The notes below the pieces were generated by a model. It was not told the origin of the DNA. It made no database searches and was given only the letters and a program-made list of their open reading frames with translations. Shown piece after piece: positions 41,265 through 52,819 of a stretch of DNA of 64,000 bases. Made by a program: the position numbers and the translations under genes. How positions within the stretch are numbered: position 1 is the stretch's first letter; the number at the start of each line of letters is the position of its first letter. Location of the stretch: positions 233,342,023-233,406,022 of the forward strand of contig OY992536.1 in the NCBI GenBank assembly GCA_963921195.1. Reading direction: 5' to 3'. The stretch is from Pegoplata infirma (taxonomy: Eukaryota > Arthropoda > Insecta > Diptera > Anthomyiidae).

Positions 41265-42790
41265 AGTGTTGCCAGAACTTGGTAGTCAAAAACGGCTAAA
41301 TTCATTCGAAAAAACGGCTAAAAAACGGCTAAAAAATGGCTAAAAAAAGGCAAAAATTTTTCGTTTCAGTTTTACACATAAAATTCAATAAAGAGATCTT
41401 ATGTTATATATTTGGTACGGTTTTGACTTATTCTAGATAAAAACTAGAGTTTAAAACAGTTTTCCAATGATCTTACCTTTTTTTAAATGCAAAAACAAAA
41501 AAACATTTTTTGTTATTTTTGTTAAAAAAAAAATATGGTAAAAATTTTTGTTGAGTGTAAATTATTTTTTTTTTTTTGAGTGCGAAAAACTTTTTTAGTT
41601 AATTTTTTATAGTAAAAAAGCACTGCGTATATTTATTTTTGGCTTTCTTTTGGAAGTTGGCGCATTAGCAACACGTGAATTATAGGTAAAACTTTTGACT
41701 CCAGGAACCGCTTTCGCTGAAACCTGACTTGAAGAATGTCAAAAATATACATATATGCCAAGATTCAGCAACCAGTCTTTAAGTTGAGTTTCGGACGTTT
41801 CCGAAACCAGAGAAACTAGCATCGCTAGATCGTCTAAGATTTAGTATGATATTAATGGTATGAATATGACAAAAATATCCGTTGTTCGATTCCAAACTGG
41901 AACTAATTAAAATTCATATACAAGTTAAGGTAACGGAAGTTGAATTGACAAATTGTCACCAATTGCCAAATTACTCAGAATGAGGGCAATGAATCCAAAT
42001 AAAGAAACTGCAAACTTGACAACTCGTCACCATTCATAAAATTTCTCAAAATGAGTTTAATGAATTAAAATAAAAACTGCTTAATTGACAAATTGTCACC
42101 TACTGTTGAATTGCCCAATATGAGGGCAATGAAACCAAAATAAAAAATATGCAATTCTTCACTTATTCATAATTTCGCAAGTGGTTGATAAACAAAAAAA
42201 CAAATTACCAATTCTTCTATTTGCCAGACAAGCAATTTTTGTAAACTATAATAAGAACTTAATTTTGTTAAAACAGGTAGTCTGTAACTAGACCATAAAC
42301 AAAACGACACATAGTGTCGTCGGAAATATTATAAATAAAATTAAATTATTAAACTAATTCTTATCGTGTTTTACTTTAATAAACAAATAAAATTAACTTA
42401 CATATATGAAAAACAAGTACCTACTAACAAAACAAACCGATATAACATTACAACAGGAGTGTTTGAAACGGGTATGGGAATACCAGAAATGTCTGTAATT
42501 TTGGTAAATTAAATTTTCTTCCACATTTTTTAACTAAAACCTTTAGACTAAATAGAATTGGAGCCTGTGCTTGATCTGTACTAACAAAAAAACCAATTTA
42601 TTCTTTATTTTAGTATAAAAAACACTAAAAATTACTTTTGAATTAAAAAACTCAAAAATGGCTAAAAAACTGCTAAATTAATTTCAAAAATGGCTAAAAA
42701 AACGGCTAAGAGCTAAATGCAATTTTCTCCGGCTAAACGAGTTCAAAAGGAGCTAAATCTAGCCGGAAAATGGCTAAAATGGCAACACTG
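41265..42790. mobile_element. hAT-like element, TSD GGCGGCAT
   Basis: 1526 bp starting CAGTGTTGCCAGAAC and ending TGGCAACACTG, with perfect 8-bp flanks GGCGGCAT (41257-41264, 42791-42798). Subterminal repeats of AAAACGGCTAAAAA occur near both ends in opposite orientation. It shares the CAGTGTTGCCA tip with the element at 16073. The interior has three loose ~70-bp repeats with TTGACAAATTGTCACC (41945-42170) and a piece of dispersed repeat Q. No transposase frame. Confidence 0.88.
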
Positions 42791-42829
42791 GGCGGCATAA
42801 ATATATTTGCTAAGGTTTGAAGAAATATT

Positions 42830-43020
42830 TTTTTTATACTAGGTCCGTTTGATTACTTTTTTTGTAGTAAATGTAGTAAAAGGGAAACATTTTAAAATTT
42901 TGCTCAATGAGAGAAAAAACCAAAAAAGTAAAAAACGGAAAGTAGTAAAAATAGTAAATATATTTTTAACATTAAAATTTTTTTAAATATAATTTTATCA
43001 TGATGTCTGCACACATTTGA
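42830..43020. repeat. GTAGTAAA-rich sequence, left part
   Basis: TTTGTAGTAAATGTAGTAAA and AAAGTAGTAAAAATAGTAAA, mirrored at about 43950-44085 (TTACTACATTTACTATTTTT, AGTAAATTGTAGTAGG). The pair suggests the ends of an element spanning about 42840-44085, starting TAGGTCCGTTTGATTAC with GTAGGTAAACGAATGGAGCTA at the other side. Confidence 0.45.
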
Positions 43021-43470
43021 ACAAACCAATTTCAGAATCTCTACTTTTCTGCAGAAAAATACTCAGAATCTTAGATTTTTTTACTGGAAATTTGAGAATC
43101 TGAGAACAATCCTAGTGGATAAGTTTAAAAGCAAAATCATAAGAACTTAATGACTTTTCTCAATGAAAAATACTCAGAAGCTGAGGAACTTTTCTTGTAA
43201 AAATACACTTACAATTAGAATTAGTATTTGAACACTCAGCATCAGAGCACACAGTTTTTATAACAGAAAACCCCTCAAAGCCTGAAGAATTTTTCCATAT
43301 AAAACATTTTTCTACTTTAGAATTTATTCATATAAAAAACCCCCAGAATCTTTGAACTCAAAAGCTCAGAAAATTTTCTTACCATCTTAAGATTGTTTTA
43401 CAGAAAATCATTGAGAAAAATATTTAAAAATCTCGTAAAAAGTATTTCAAAGGTCCTCAAAATGCATGGA
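43020..43470 (+). repeat. Degenerate CTCAGAATCTGA tandem repeat
   Basis: About seven irregular ~60-bp units such as TTTTCTGCAGAAAAATACTC-AGAATCTTAG; the theme is that of the array at 33680-34200. Here the units keep one orientation. Confidence 0.6.
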
Positions 43471-44118
43471 CAATTTTTTTTTATTAAGTGTTCGCTATGA
43501 AAAACTCCTCTCGATTTTTGGGTTTCTATTTAGAAATGGACATATTCTAATTTTTAGTATTTTTCTAATTTATTGTTATGCAACTGCATTAAGAGAAGCT
43601 GCTCTTTGGGAAAGATACATCGAACGAAAATATATCTGACTAACAATAAGAACATTTTTGTGGGAAAACAATCCAATTTCCTGACAAGAATCCATGCTTA
43701 AGAGATGATGTTAATCAGATTTTGCATTTATTTTCAAACGTCCTTTTAATGTATATGAATATATTTCACAGCATAAGATGTTTTTGCTAATTTTTTATCT
43801 TGATTATCAATACGCGATACAATTTCATCCATAAATTTCATATTTTTTATTTTTTAGAATAACATTTTTGTTTGTAAATAAAAATATAAATTTGTCAATA
43901 ATTTTTTTTTGACATAACTTTTTTATTTACTCATTGAAATTTTTCCGGTAAATTGTAGTAAAATTTAAGTAAAAGAGAAATTAATTTTCTCTTTAATTGA
44001 TTACTACATTTACTATTTTTGTGTGTACTGGAACGGTTTTTGAGCAAAAGTAGTAAATTGAGTAAAAAATAGTAAATTGTAGTAGGTAAACGAATGGAGC
44101 TACTATTTTATAAAAAAA

Positions 44119-44649
44119 CAAGTGAGTGCTACATTCGGCTGTGCCGAATCTTTTATACCCTCCAAAATGTAAAAAAAAAAAATATAAAAAAAATCCAGGG
44201 GCGTCTTTTTTTTTGGGTTGGGGGCTGGTGGGAGACGTTAGGGGGCACCTTCCCCTTGCGATTTTTAACTTCTTCTGAGATAAGAATGTTGCATTTGCTT
44301 ACCAAAAGTACAAAAAACTCTGCAAAAAATGCGGTTTTTCTTGGGTTGGTTTAGTTCTCTTAGGGGAAACTTTTTTCCCCTTAATCCAATTTTGCCCATT
44401 TCCGAACTTAACATTCCTAGGAATATAAGACATATTCGTGCCAAACTTCGGAAGTCTAGCTCTTTTATTTTGGACTGTATCGTGTCCTCTACAGACTGAC
44501 AGACGGCCGGACGGACATCGCTAGAATGTCTTAGAATAGATCACTGATCAATAAAATATATTCTTTATCGGGTCCTAGGACTATATTTCGATGCGTTACA
44601 CACGGAATGACAAAGTGAGTATACCCCCATACTGTGGTTGGAGGGTATA
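44119..44649 (-). mobile_element. mini-me/HINE-like element, copy L, full length, minus strand
   Basis: Read on the minus strand it runs TATACCCTCCAACCACAGTA, ACGCATCGAAATATAG, GATCAGTGATCTATTCTAAG, a short GTCC/GTCT tract, CAGTCCAAAATAAAAGAGCT, and ends TTTTGGAGGGTATAAAAGAT, the ATTCGGCACAGCCGAAT hairpin and CACTCACTTG. All parts of the reference copy at 17930-18468 are present. Confidence 0.83.
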
Positions 44650-45019
44650 AAAAATGCTTTTTTAAATTATTTATTTTCAAAAAAATTTATTACTTTTAAT
44701 TAATTTTTTTAATTTATACAATTAAAAATTTAAATTGGTTTCAAATTTTTTTTTAATTAAATTTTTTAATTTGTTGTATTAAGTTCTTTATTAAATAATT
44801 ATCTATTTGTTTTTATTAATGAAAAAAAATACAAATATTTTTAATTTATATGCGCATTTTAGTGATTTGTCCCGATTTAATTAAATTTTTAATTAAATCT
44901 ACGAATTTTTTAATTAACTTTTTTTAATTTTTTCTGTGTACACCCAAATCTTCAGCAAAACATTATCATGATTTAATGTTTTGGGATAGAGCACAAAATA
45001 CGCATGCATTTTTTGAGTG

Positions 45020-45843
45020 TACGTCTACTTTGAGCTTATGTTGTCAACATTTTGTTAAGGATTTTGACTGACAGTGTGTAGTTATTAAACAGTAGCGTTA
45101 GCCTCATCCGTTACTATTCACAATACCAAAAACAGTTAGTTTTAGTTATAATATTCTTTCATAATAACAGATCTTACAATCATAATGAAAGATTCTGTCC
45201 CTTTTTTTGCTTGTGCTTACAAGTGTATAAAATATTAAATAGTTTGTAAGTACCACAAGGATTTTGGGCTTTATCAGACAAAGCAAAATTTTTTTAATAT
45301 ATTTTTAAAATGAAATTTTAATATAGGTTTACTTTTATAATAATGATACCCAAAAATATTTAAATACGGAAATATGTTGAAATTTTTGCTAGAATCGGTT
45401 TAAAGTACTTAATCCCTAGTCGTTCCTTCTTCAAAATTACTACTCATACCGTTAACAAGAAATAAAGGACATTATTAATTTTTGTCATTCCTTTGTTATT
45501 TAGCTAAAATGTGTATTATGTATATTATTGTTGTGTATTCTATAGATATTTTTGCATATTTTAAATTTATATTAATATTAAATAGTTATACTGAGGTCTG
45601 TAAGGTATTTTTTTTGTTAAACTACATATTATGAGGTCTTAGAAATTGTTAAAAAACTTTTTTTAAGTTAAGCTGCCTTAAAGTATTAGTTAAACCATTG
45701 AATTAATGTTTATTAAGGGTGTTGTTAAATAAAATTAATATTCAAATATGGTATTAAATTATTTTTGTTAGGGAAAATAGGAAAAACGCGTTAAATGTTA
45801 AAGAAGAAAACCAAATGTAAATTTAACATTATTGTGTTAATTA
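45020..45843. other. Apparently unique intron sequence
   Basis: No repeat matched and no frame. Between the inverted HINE K' block and the PIF-like end. Confidence 0.45.
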
Positions 45844-46010
45844 CACCGTCCGACAAAAAGAAAAATAAGTTAAATACGAGACGGATAAAATATGTTTGAA
45901 ACTAGAGACAAAATGTAGTAAAACTGCGTTAACGGATTTTCGTTTCGTGATCATGGTTCCTTTTAAAAGGACTTTGAAGTTTTAGACGATTTTATTTTTG
46001 TAATTTTTAA
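45844..46010 (+). mobile_element. PIF/Harbinger-like terminus, CACCGTCCGACA family, one end only
   Basis: TTA followed by CACCGTCCGACAAAAAG, GAAACTAGAGACAAAATGTA, GTAAAACTGCGTT and CCTTTTAAAAGGACTTTGAA, matching the left end at 20730-20880. The opposite end is missing; the sequence continues into a HINE tail. Confidence 0.65.
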
Positions 46011-46023
46011 AAATATTTGTACT

Positions 46024-46064
46024 ACTATAAAAGATTCGGCACAAACACTCTCACTTGTTTTTTT
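46024..46064 (+). mobile_element. mini-me/HINE-like 3' tip
   Basis: TATAAAAGATTCGGCACA then ACACTCTCACTTG: the 3' terminus with the second half of the hairpin deleted. Confidence 0.6.
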
Positions 46065-46448
46065 ATATAAGATTTTTCAAAATGGTACTAAAATTTCCGT
46101 GCTATCACAACCTCTTAAGGATTTATAAGCTCTCAAAAATGGCAAAAAAAAACGTTTTTTGAGAACTTTTACCACAAATTAATCGAAAACATGACGTGAT
46201 AGAAAAAATTTGAAATCCAGTTTTAGAATCAGCATCGAAATATTGTGCTAGATTCGGGAATAAGATTTCACCATTCACCTAATTTTTAAAAGGTCGAATA
46301 AATTAAATTTTAAATTCGAAAGAATATAAAACTTTTAAAAATTAGGTAAATAGTGAAATCGTATACCAGAATCGAACACATTAATCGAAAACGAGTGGTA
46401 AGATCCCAAAATTATATCGAAAAATATCACAGGAAATGGTCTCAATAA

Positions 46449-47299
46449 CACCGCTCAACAAATCGAAGGTTTTTGGCTCCGGTTTGAAGTTTGATATAAA
46501 ATTTTTAAAGATTTTGACTCGCTGATTCCAAATTCGTGCTTCAAATTTTTCCATCACGTCTAGAATTTTAATTATTCGCGGTTGAAAATGCGAAAAAACG
46601 CGATTTTTGCCTTTTTTGAAAGCCTGCACAGCAGCCGCTGGGTGGAATAAAAATCAGGTATAAAGCGTGAGAGTAGAATTGAACTATGATCTCTAAAATA
46701 TGATCAACAAAATTTTAAGTTGTTGCACTATTATTGGCCAAACATGCATTTTAAAAAAACACTGTCAAAAAAATTAGAAAAAGCACCATTTTTAAAAGGC
46801 TCTAATATAATAACCAGATGATCAATCTTTACAGTCATGAGCTCAAAATTTAGGCAAAAGTTCATTCTTTCCTTTAGACTTTTAAACCCATTAAATATAT
46901 CTTCCGGTGTCTGCGAAAATAACACAGAAATCTTAAATTTGTAAAATATTTATTTTTTTTAGTTTTTCTTTGAAAAATATCAAAAAAAACTAAGGTATCT
47001 ACCGTACCTTTTTTACAAAAATGGTATTTTTAACAGTATCATTTTAAAACGCAAGTAAAGCCCAACCAAACGTAATAATTTGAAAAAAATTGTGTTCTAT
47101 GTTGGAGACCATAGACAAATTATACTTTTGCGCTTTATACCAAATTTGTATTCCACTGAATGGCTGCTGTGCAGGCTTTCAAATAATGCAAAAATCGCCA
47201 TTTTTCGCATTTTCAACCGTAAATAACTAAAAATCTGGACGTGATGGGAAAATTTGGATAACAGATTTGGAATCAGGAGATCAGGAGTGTTGAGCGGTG
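46449..47299. mobile_element. PIF/Harbinger-like MITE, CACCGCTCAACA termini, TSD TAA
   Basis: 851 bp starting CACCGCTCAACAAATCG and ending GTGTTGAGCGGTG, flanked by TAA (46446-46448, 47300-47302). Arms of about 250 bp are inverted, with AAAATGCGAAAAAACGCGAT against AATGCAAAAATCGCCATTTT. The copy at 57802-58823 has TTA flanks. The 82- and 64-codon frames on the minus strand are arm read-through. Confidence 0.82.
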
Positions 47300-47574
47300 T
47301 AATTCACAAAAAAAAGTTTTTTGTAAACCTTGACATCAATTTTCTCAAAAACCTGACGTTATGGAAAACTTTGGAAACCAGATTTGAAATCAGCATTGAA
47401 AGTTTAATCAAAAATGAATGTGTCCTTATAAAAAAACTTTGAAGCCTTACAACTTTTTAATGGGTTGTCATAGAAAGGTGATTTTTGTACCCATTTTCTT
47501 AGCAAAAACTGCCTCTTCATCATGCAAAAATATAATTAAAACAATTTTAAACAATTTTATTGCCGCTCCTGCTG
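47300..47574. other. Short stretch between two elements
   Basis: No clear match. It continues the sequence interrupted by the PIF-like MITE: AAAACCTGACGTTATGGAAA resembles AAAACATGACGTGATAGAAA at 46184, so the flanks may belong to an older inverted element spanning the MITE. Confidence 0.4.
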
Positions 47575-49009
47575 TGCACGGTGAGCATTAGAAATTTTTA
47601 TTTTCAACTTTAGTGTCGACGAAAAGTGTAAACGCAGTTCGATTTCTACTTGATTAAATGTCACAAACCTATTAACAACGAAATCGTAGCTGCTCGCATT
47701 CGCGAGATATCGCGAAATTAATGTTTTTTTTATTTTCTTAAATATTGACAATGAAGTTTTTTAAATAATCTTCAAAAACTGAGTAAGAAGTTTTAATTGT
47801 TTTTTTTTTATAGGTCACAAAACAGTTAATATCGAAATCATATCTTCTCAATTTCGCGAGAAATCGCAAAATTAAAAAAAAAAAAAAAAAATTGGAAAAA
47901 ATTTATTTTTCGCTAAATTAGCATTCAAAATATTGATTAAAGCAGTTTTACCACCTTTAACCACATAAAATTTAAACTGCATACAATATATTTGTCGTTT
48001 CTTGATTTTTTTCTTTATTTTAGACACTAAAGAAAAAATAAATTAATTAATATAAAAGCTTGAACATTAATTTTGCAATTTTTCGGGAAATTGACCATCT
48101 ATAATTTTTATGCTTGCAGTTTTGTCAACTTAAATAACCTCGAATTCAAACTGCATACCACATTTTTGTCGTTAATTGAAGTAAATGTTTTTATAGACCA
48201 AAAATTACACAAAGTAGTGAATAAATAATGGTTTAGCGAGTTTTTTTAGCGATATCTCGAACAATTGAGCAGCTAGAATTTAAATGTTAACAGTCTTATC
48301 ACCTTTAATCAATAGCGAATCAAACTGCATTTCATGTTTTTCAACATTATTAAAGAAACTTCTTTTATTAATCAAAACAAAAAATACCCCCAAAAAGCTG
48401 TTTTTCGCTATTTCTCGCGAAAGTGAGCAGCTATATTTTTGTTGTGGGCAGTTTTAATTTCTTCCAATATGCTCAAATTAAACTGCATACCAATTTTTTT
48501 TATTATTTCTAAAGAACCGGTTTTAAAATATAAATAAATAATAAAAAAATTATATAATTACGCGATATCTCGCGAAATTTAACACATACAATTTCGATGT
48601 CAACAGCTGTGTGACCTTTGATCAAGGACAAGTAAAACTGCATACCATATTTTTACGAAATTTTAAAGAAACCTATCTAAAGATAAAAAACGAAAACAAA
48701 AACAGCAAAAAATTAATTTCGCGATTTCTAGCGAACTAAAGAAGATAGGATTTCGATGTTTACTGTTTTGTAACCTTTAAATAAGTACAATTAAAACTGT
48801 ATAGTCAGTTTTTGAAAATATTTAAAAAACTTCATGGTCAAAATTTTAAAAAATACAAAATCACTAATTTCGCATTATCTCGTGAATACGAGCAGCTACG
48901 ATTTCGCTGTTAACAGTTTTGTGACATTTAATCTTGTAGCAATCGAACTGCGCTTACACTTTTCGTCGACACTAAAGTTCAACCTAAACATCGCTGAGGC
49001 TCACCATGT
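47575..49009. mobile_element. Foldback with ~145-bp arms and TCGCGA-bearing tandem units
   Basis: Left arm GCACGGTGAGCATTAG, ACTTTAGTGTCGACGAAAAG, AATCGTAGCTGCTCG; right arm is the complement ending GAGGCTCACCATGTA. Between them about seven degenerate units of 145-180 bp repeat the order ATCTCGCGAAATT, AGCAGCTA, ATTTCGATGTTAACAGTTTT, GTGACCTTTAATCAA and AAACTGCATACCATATTTTT (AAACTGCAT near 47977, 48149, 48328, 48492, 48648). Non-coding, superfamily unknown, TSD not clear. Confidence 0.72.
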
Positions 49010-49062
49010 AAAGTAGAATATTAAACAAAAGGGATTTTAAGTCTTATTATATGTTTATATAT

Positions 49063-50274
49063 GGGGCATTCCATGTGAAATCGGACACTTTGAAAAACTT
49101 TTTTTTAGATTTTTCCCAATTTTTTTACAGTTTTCAGTACCTTTCGAAAACTCCTTCGTGGTAAATTTTCAGATTTTTTTGATGACCCGTTCAAAAGATA
49201 TCGATTTTTTAAAAATTGGTAGTTTGTTCCTTTACTCAAACTTCTTTTTATCATAACTTCTTCAATAATGGTCCAAATTTCAAATTTTTTGTTTCAAAAT
49301 TTTTTTTTTTTTACGTACTTTCTAAAAAAAAATCCCAAAAAATTCTTAAAAGCGCTCTAGTATGCGATTTTTAAGTTTTATAATTTAAATCTCATTTTTG
49401 AAAATGTTTGTACTCTTCGATTTTTTTGAAATTTTTTTGTGTAAAACTTCTATCAATTCTACAAATTTTTTGCCCAGGAAGATCGTGGGATAACGATTAT
49501 TACTATCTTTTAAAATTTTTTGAAAAAATTTTATTGTAATTTTCCAATCTTAAAATCATTTCTACTGCTCTAATGGTGCGTCATAGAGGGGCCCTTTATA
49601 AGACCGACCCCCATTAATTTTTACGTCTTAACATTTCTTTGGAACAAACTAATACCCTATCTCCAATTTCTAAGGGGGCTCCCACACAAAACGACATTTT
49701 TTTAAAATTTGTTCCAACCGCTCTAACTGCCCAAATAGTGCCCTTAGAGCAACAAAATGTATGACCGACCCACAATATTTTTTTAGTCCAAAAATTTTCT
49801 CTGAACACACCTACCCTCTATCTTTAACTGTTAAGGCGTCCCCATACAATTTTTTTTATTTTTTGTAAATTTGTTTTATTTAATCAGCTTCTACCGGTCC
49901 AATGGTGCGTCCGAGAGGGGTCATTAGTGAGACCGATCCCCATTTACTTTTACCCTACAACATTTTTTCAAAACATACCTACGCCCTATCTCCACTCCCT
50001 AGAGCGATTTTTTAGAAAGTACATAAAAAAACAAAAATTTTGAAAAAAAAAATTTTAAATTTGGACCATTATTGAAGAAGTTATGATTAAAAGAAGTTTG
50101 AGTAAAGAAACAAACTGCCAATTTTTAAAAATTCGATATCTTTTGAACGGGTCATCAAAAAAATCTGAAAATTTACCACGAAGGAGTTTTCGAAGGATAC
50201 TAAAAACTGTAAACATATTGGGAAAATCTAAAAAAAAAGTTTTTCAAAGTGTCCGATTTCACATGGAATGCCCC
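49063..50274. mobile_element. GGGGCATTCCATGTG foldback, copy 3, right arm mostly deleted
   Basis: The left arm is complete from GGGGCATTCCATGTGAAATC to CCTATCTCCACTCCCTA (49063-50000). The right arm retains only about 270 bp (50003-50274). Both tips are intact and flanked by ATATAT. The internal deletion removes most of one arm, so the long hairpin cannot form. Confidence 0.82.
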
Positions 50275-50276
50275 AT

Positions 50277-50440
50277 ATATACTTTAGCTCAGTGGCTAGA
50301 GACTAAGCTTCACGAACAACTGGTTCTGAATTCGAATCTCGGTGGGGATTAATTAAAAATAAATAAATTTTTAAAAACAGAATATTGTAAATACTTTAAA
50401 ATAAAATAATAAAGTAAATAAAAATGAAATAATAAAAAAA
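50277..50440 (+). mobile_element. tRNA-derived SINE or tRNA pseudogene
   Basis: CTTTAGCTCAGTGGCTAGAG has a good A box and GAATTCGAATCTCGGTGGGG a slightly altered B box at tRNA-like spacing, followed by an A/T-rich ATTAAAAATAAATAAATT tail. The acceptor stem does not pair convincingly, so a SINE head is more likely than a tRNA gene. Confidence 0.6.
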
Positions 50441-50625
50441 ATAAAAATTGAATTGAGCAATATTTTTTTTCATAGCCTATGAAGTTTTTGATAGGTATCT
50501 GATTTCTATGAATTTTTTTTATAGATTCTATGAAGGGCATCATTGGCTGACTTCTAATGATTTTTTTGATAGAATCAATGTACATTTTCATAGCCGTTAT
50601 GAACAAAATTTTTTCAGTGTGGGCC
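50441..50625. repeat. CATAG/CTATGAA inverted-motif repeat with CACTGAAAAAAT end
   Basis: TTTCATAGCCTATGAAG, ATTTCTATGAA, GATTCTATGAAGG and TTTTCATAGCCGTTATGAAC recur. The right tip complements to CACTGAAAAAATTTTGTTC, a common fly MITE start; the left tip is not visible. In style it resembles the hairpin MITE at 40335. Confidence 0.5.
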
Positions 50626-50636
50626 GAAAGTGTGCA

Positions 50637-50660
50637 ATTCGACATGGAATGCTTCATATG
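50637..50660. mobile_element. Foldback tip fragment
   Basis: ATTCGACATGGAATGCTTCA followed by TATGTATA is close to the right tip of the GGGGCATTCC family with its TATAT-type flank. No arm accompanies it. Confidence 0.45.
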
Positions 50661-51174
50661 TATAACTTTCTGCCTTTTCAGATTTGACATATGTCTTTAA
50701 ATGGGTGTATTTTAAGAAACTTTTTCTGTTGAATTTCTAGTGGATATAAAAAATCATGTACATTTGTCCGTTGCACACTTTCAAACATCATTTGAGAATA
50801 ATCAGCAAAGAATTACACGTTATATAAGTTTGTTAGTTTTCTTTTGTATATGTGTGGGTATTAAGTAATATTTAATCCCTTAAGTATGGTCACAACAATT
50901 GGTACTACAAATTACATCCATCTTCCCCTCGCCAAAAACTTTCTCGTTTTCTATTTTACATAACACATGATGCACATGTTAAGGTATTTTTTGTTGACGT
51001 TAACATTATGAAATTTTTTCTCATTCAATTTAAAATCGACAGACATATCCATGGCAATATTTTTCTTTCATATTTGAGGAAAACAAATTGAAAAGAATAC
51101 AAAATGATTCTAAACGTAAAGGTTTTCATGCGTATTTATTATTTTTATTTTTTTTCTACTTTGCATGTGTATTA
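50661..51174. other. Apparently unique intron sequence
   Basis: No repeat match or exon signal; mixed base composition with CATCTTCCCCTCGCC near 50920. Confidence 0.45.
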
Positions 51175-51917
51175 GCCTGTCCCGAAAAATGAAATTTAAG
51201 GAAATAGCATAAAAACGATACTCTTTCAAGAGCTGATAATTGGAAAAATAATCAAACAAATATTGGAGTCGGTCTTTGCCTCCCTACAATCGGTTGAAGT
51301 TCTCAACCGTAGTGTAGTTTGTCAAAAAAAAAATATATTTTTTATTTTGGCCGCAATTGATGTCAAAATTTCCAGAATGTGGAGTACCTTAAGGGAAAAA
51401 TATTTGTATGATGAAATTAAATCCACTTATGCAATTTTTGTTGCAAAAACTAGTAAAATAAATATTTTTTTTTTTGCCTTTTTTGTAAACTTTTTATATA
51501 AGTGGCTTAAAATGGTACTAAAAGAACATGCACGATTTAAAGTACCCTGTTGAAGTTAATTAAGTAACATCCGCGTCAACATAAAAATTTAAAGTTCAAT
51601 ATTGCCAAAAACTTCGATTATTTTTTCTTAAAATACTGCGGTGGACCAAAATTATTCCATGAAAACGTTTTAATTATTTTTCTCTTAATGTACTAAACAT
51701 TCCGCGAATTTTGACACCCCACCCATAGCGGTAAAAACAAAACAATATTTTTTTTGACAATATACGCTACAATTGCGAATTTTAACCGGTTGTAGGGAGG
51801 CAAAGACAGACTCCAAATTTTTTTTGCATTATTTTTTCCATTATCAGCTGTGTAATACGCATCCTTTTTTTGCTATTTCCAAGCGAAATTCCAAAAAAGG
51901 TCAATTTCGGGACAGGC
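51175..51917. mobile_element. Foldback MITE, GCCTGTCCCGAAA termini, TA duplication
   Basis: 743 bp starting GCCTGTCCCGAAA and ending TTTCGGGACAGGC between TA dinucleotides. Arms extend inward through GAGCTGATAATTGGAAAAAT and GGTCTTTGCCTCCCTACAAT against their complements near 51840 and 51800. Tc1/mariner-like by TSD. A 96-codon frame across the left arm has no recognisable similarity. Confidence 0.8.
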
Positions 51918-52811
51918 TATGTGCATGGATTTAAAGCTTACATTATGTTTCTGTATAGAATTATTTTTAAAACATTGATTTCCGTTTCCAGTTTGCTTAC
52001 CTATACAAATCTAAATGTGTGTGTGAGTGCGTATGTTTCTCAGTTAGTAGTTGCTATAGTAAATTTCCTTCAGCTGATTTTGTGATTTATAACACATTTT
52101 TCTTCACATTTCGCTTGAAGTGTTAAGTTGTGGTGGAGGGGGAGTTATAGAGAAAATGTGTGTATGTGAGTGGTATTTCATTTTATTTCACTTTTTTTTT
52201 ATTTTTTCTTTATCAATGACTATTTTATTGCTAATACTCTGTTTGAGGAAAATGTATGTATGTACATTTTTTACGCTTTAAAGGATTTCCCTTTTTTTAT
52301 ATACATATATTATCTTCTTTTATTTTCATTCTTCATACGCAATGGAATGGAAGAGGCGTGTTTTTATTTTACTGCGTATGAATAAGTAACATAAGTAAGT
52401 AAGTTAATTTTTTACTGTCTGTTTGTAAAATTTATCAATTTATTTATTACAAAAATTTAAAGAGAATTTATTTAGTCTTAAGATATAAATATATGGGTGA
52501 AATCAAAAAATGTCAACCAAACCATATAATCGTGTAATATTTTATACATGGGTTAAAGTATTCCCATATTTTTTTATGTACAACGTCGTATAGATTGCCG
52601 TTCTACATAACTAACAACAATCTGGATATTAATCAGCTATTTTAAACAAGTTTTTTTTCATTTTTGTTGGCCAAATGTCCGTCGCCAGTAACCAGTTCAG
52701 TTTTTAAACTTTATCCGGTTATATCTTAAAAAACCAATAAGCCGAAAGCTTAATAATTGATTAGATTTTTAAAGAAGGAATGTTGACGTTCTTAAAAAAT
52801 ATTTTTATATA
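51918..52811. other. Apparently unique intron sequence
   Basis: No repeat or exon recognised. Several moderately GC-normal stretches (52120-52160 GTGGTGGAGGGGGAG-like) suggest non-TE intron sequence; two 71-codon frames here have no recognisable domain. Confidence 0.45.
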
Positions 52812-52819
52812 GTCATAAC

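Larger units (their letters stand above)
38328..44938. mobile_element. Composite TA-flanked insertion, 6.6 kb, CACAGAAA termini
   Basis: Starts CACAGAAAG and ends TTTTTTCTGTG between TA dinucleotides (38326-38327, 44939-44940). The uninterrupted relative at 29770-29790 defines the empty site. TTAATTAAATTTTTAATTAA-type sequence next to both ends suggests an AT-rich MITE of about 0.5 kb that was later filled by the elements at 38594, 39147, 41265, 43020 and 44119. Confidence 0.6.

Noticed and set aside
50277..50349. Functional tRNA gene
   Set aside because: A and B boxes are present but no acceptor stem closes and the B box is altered; an A/T tail fits a SINE.
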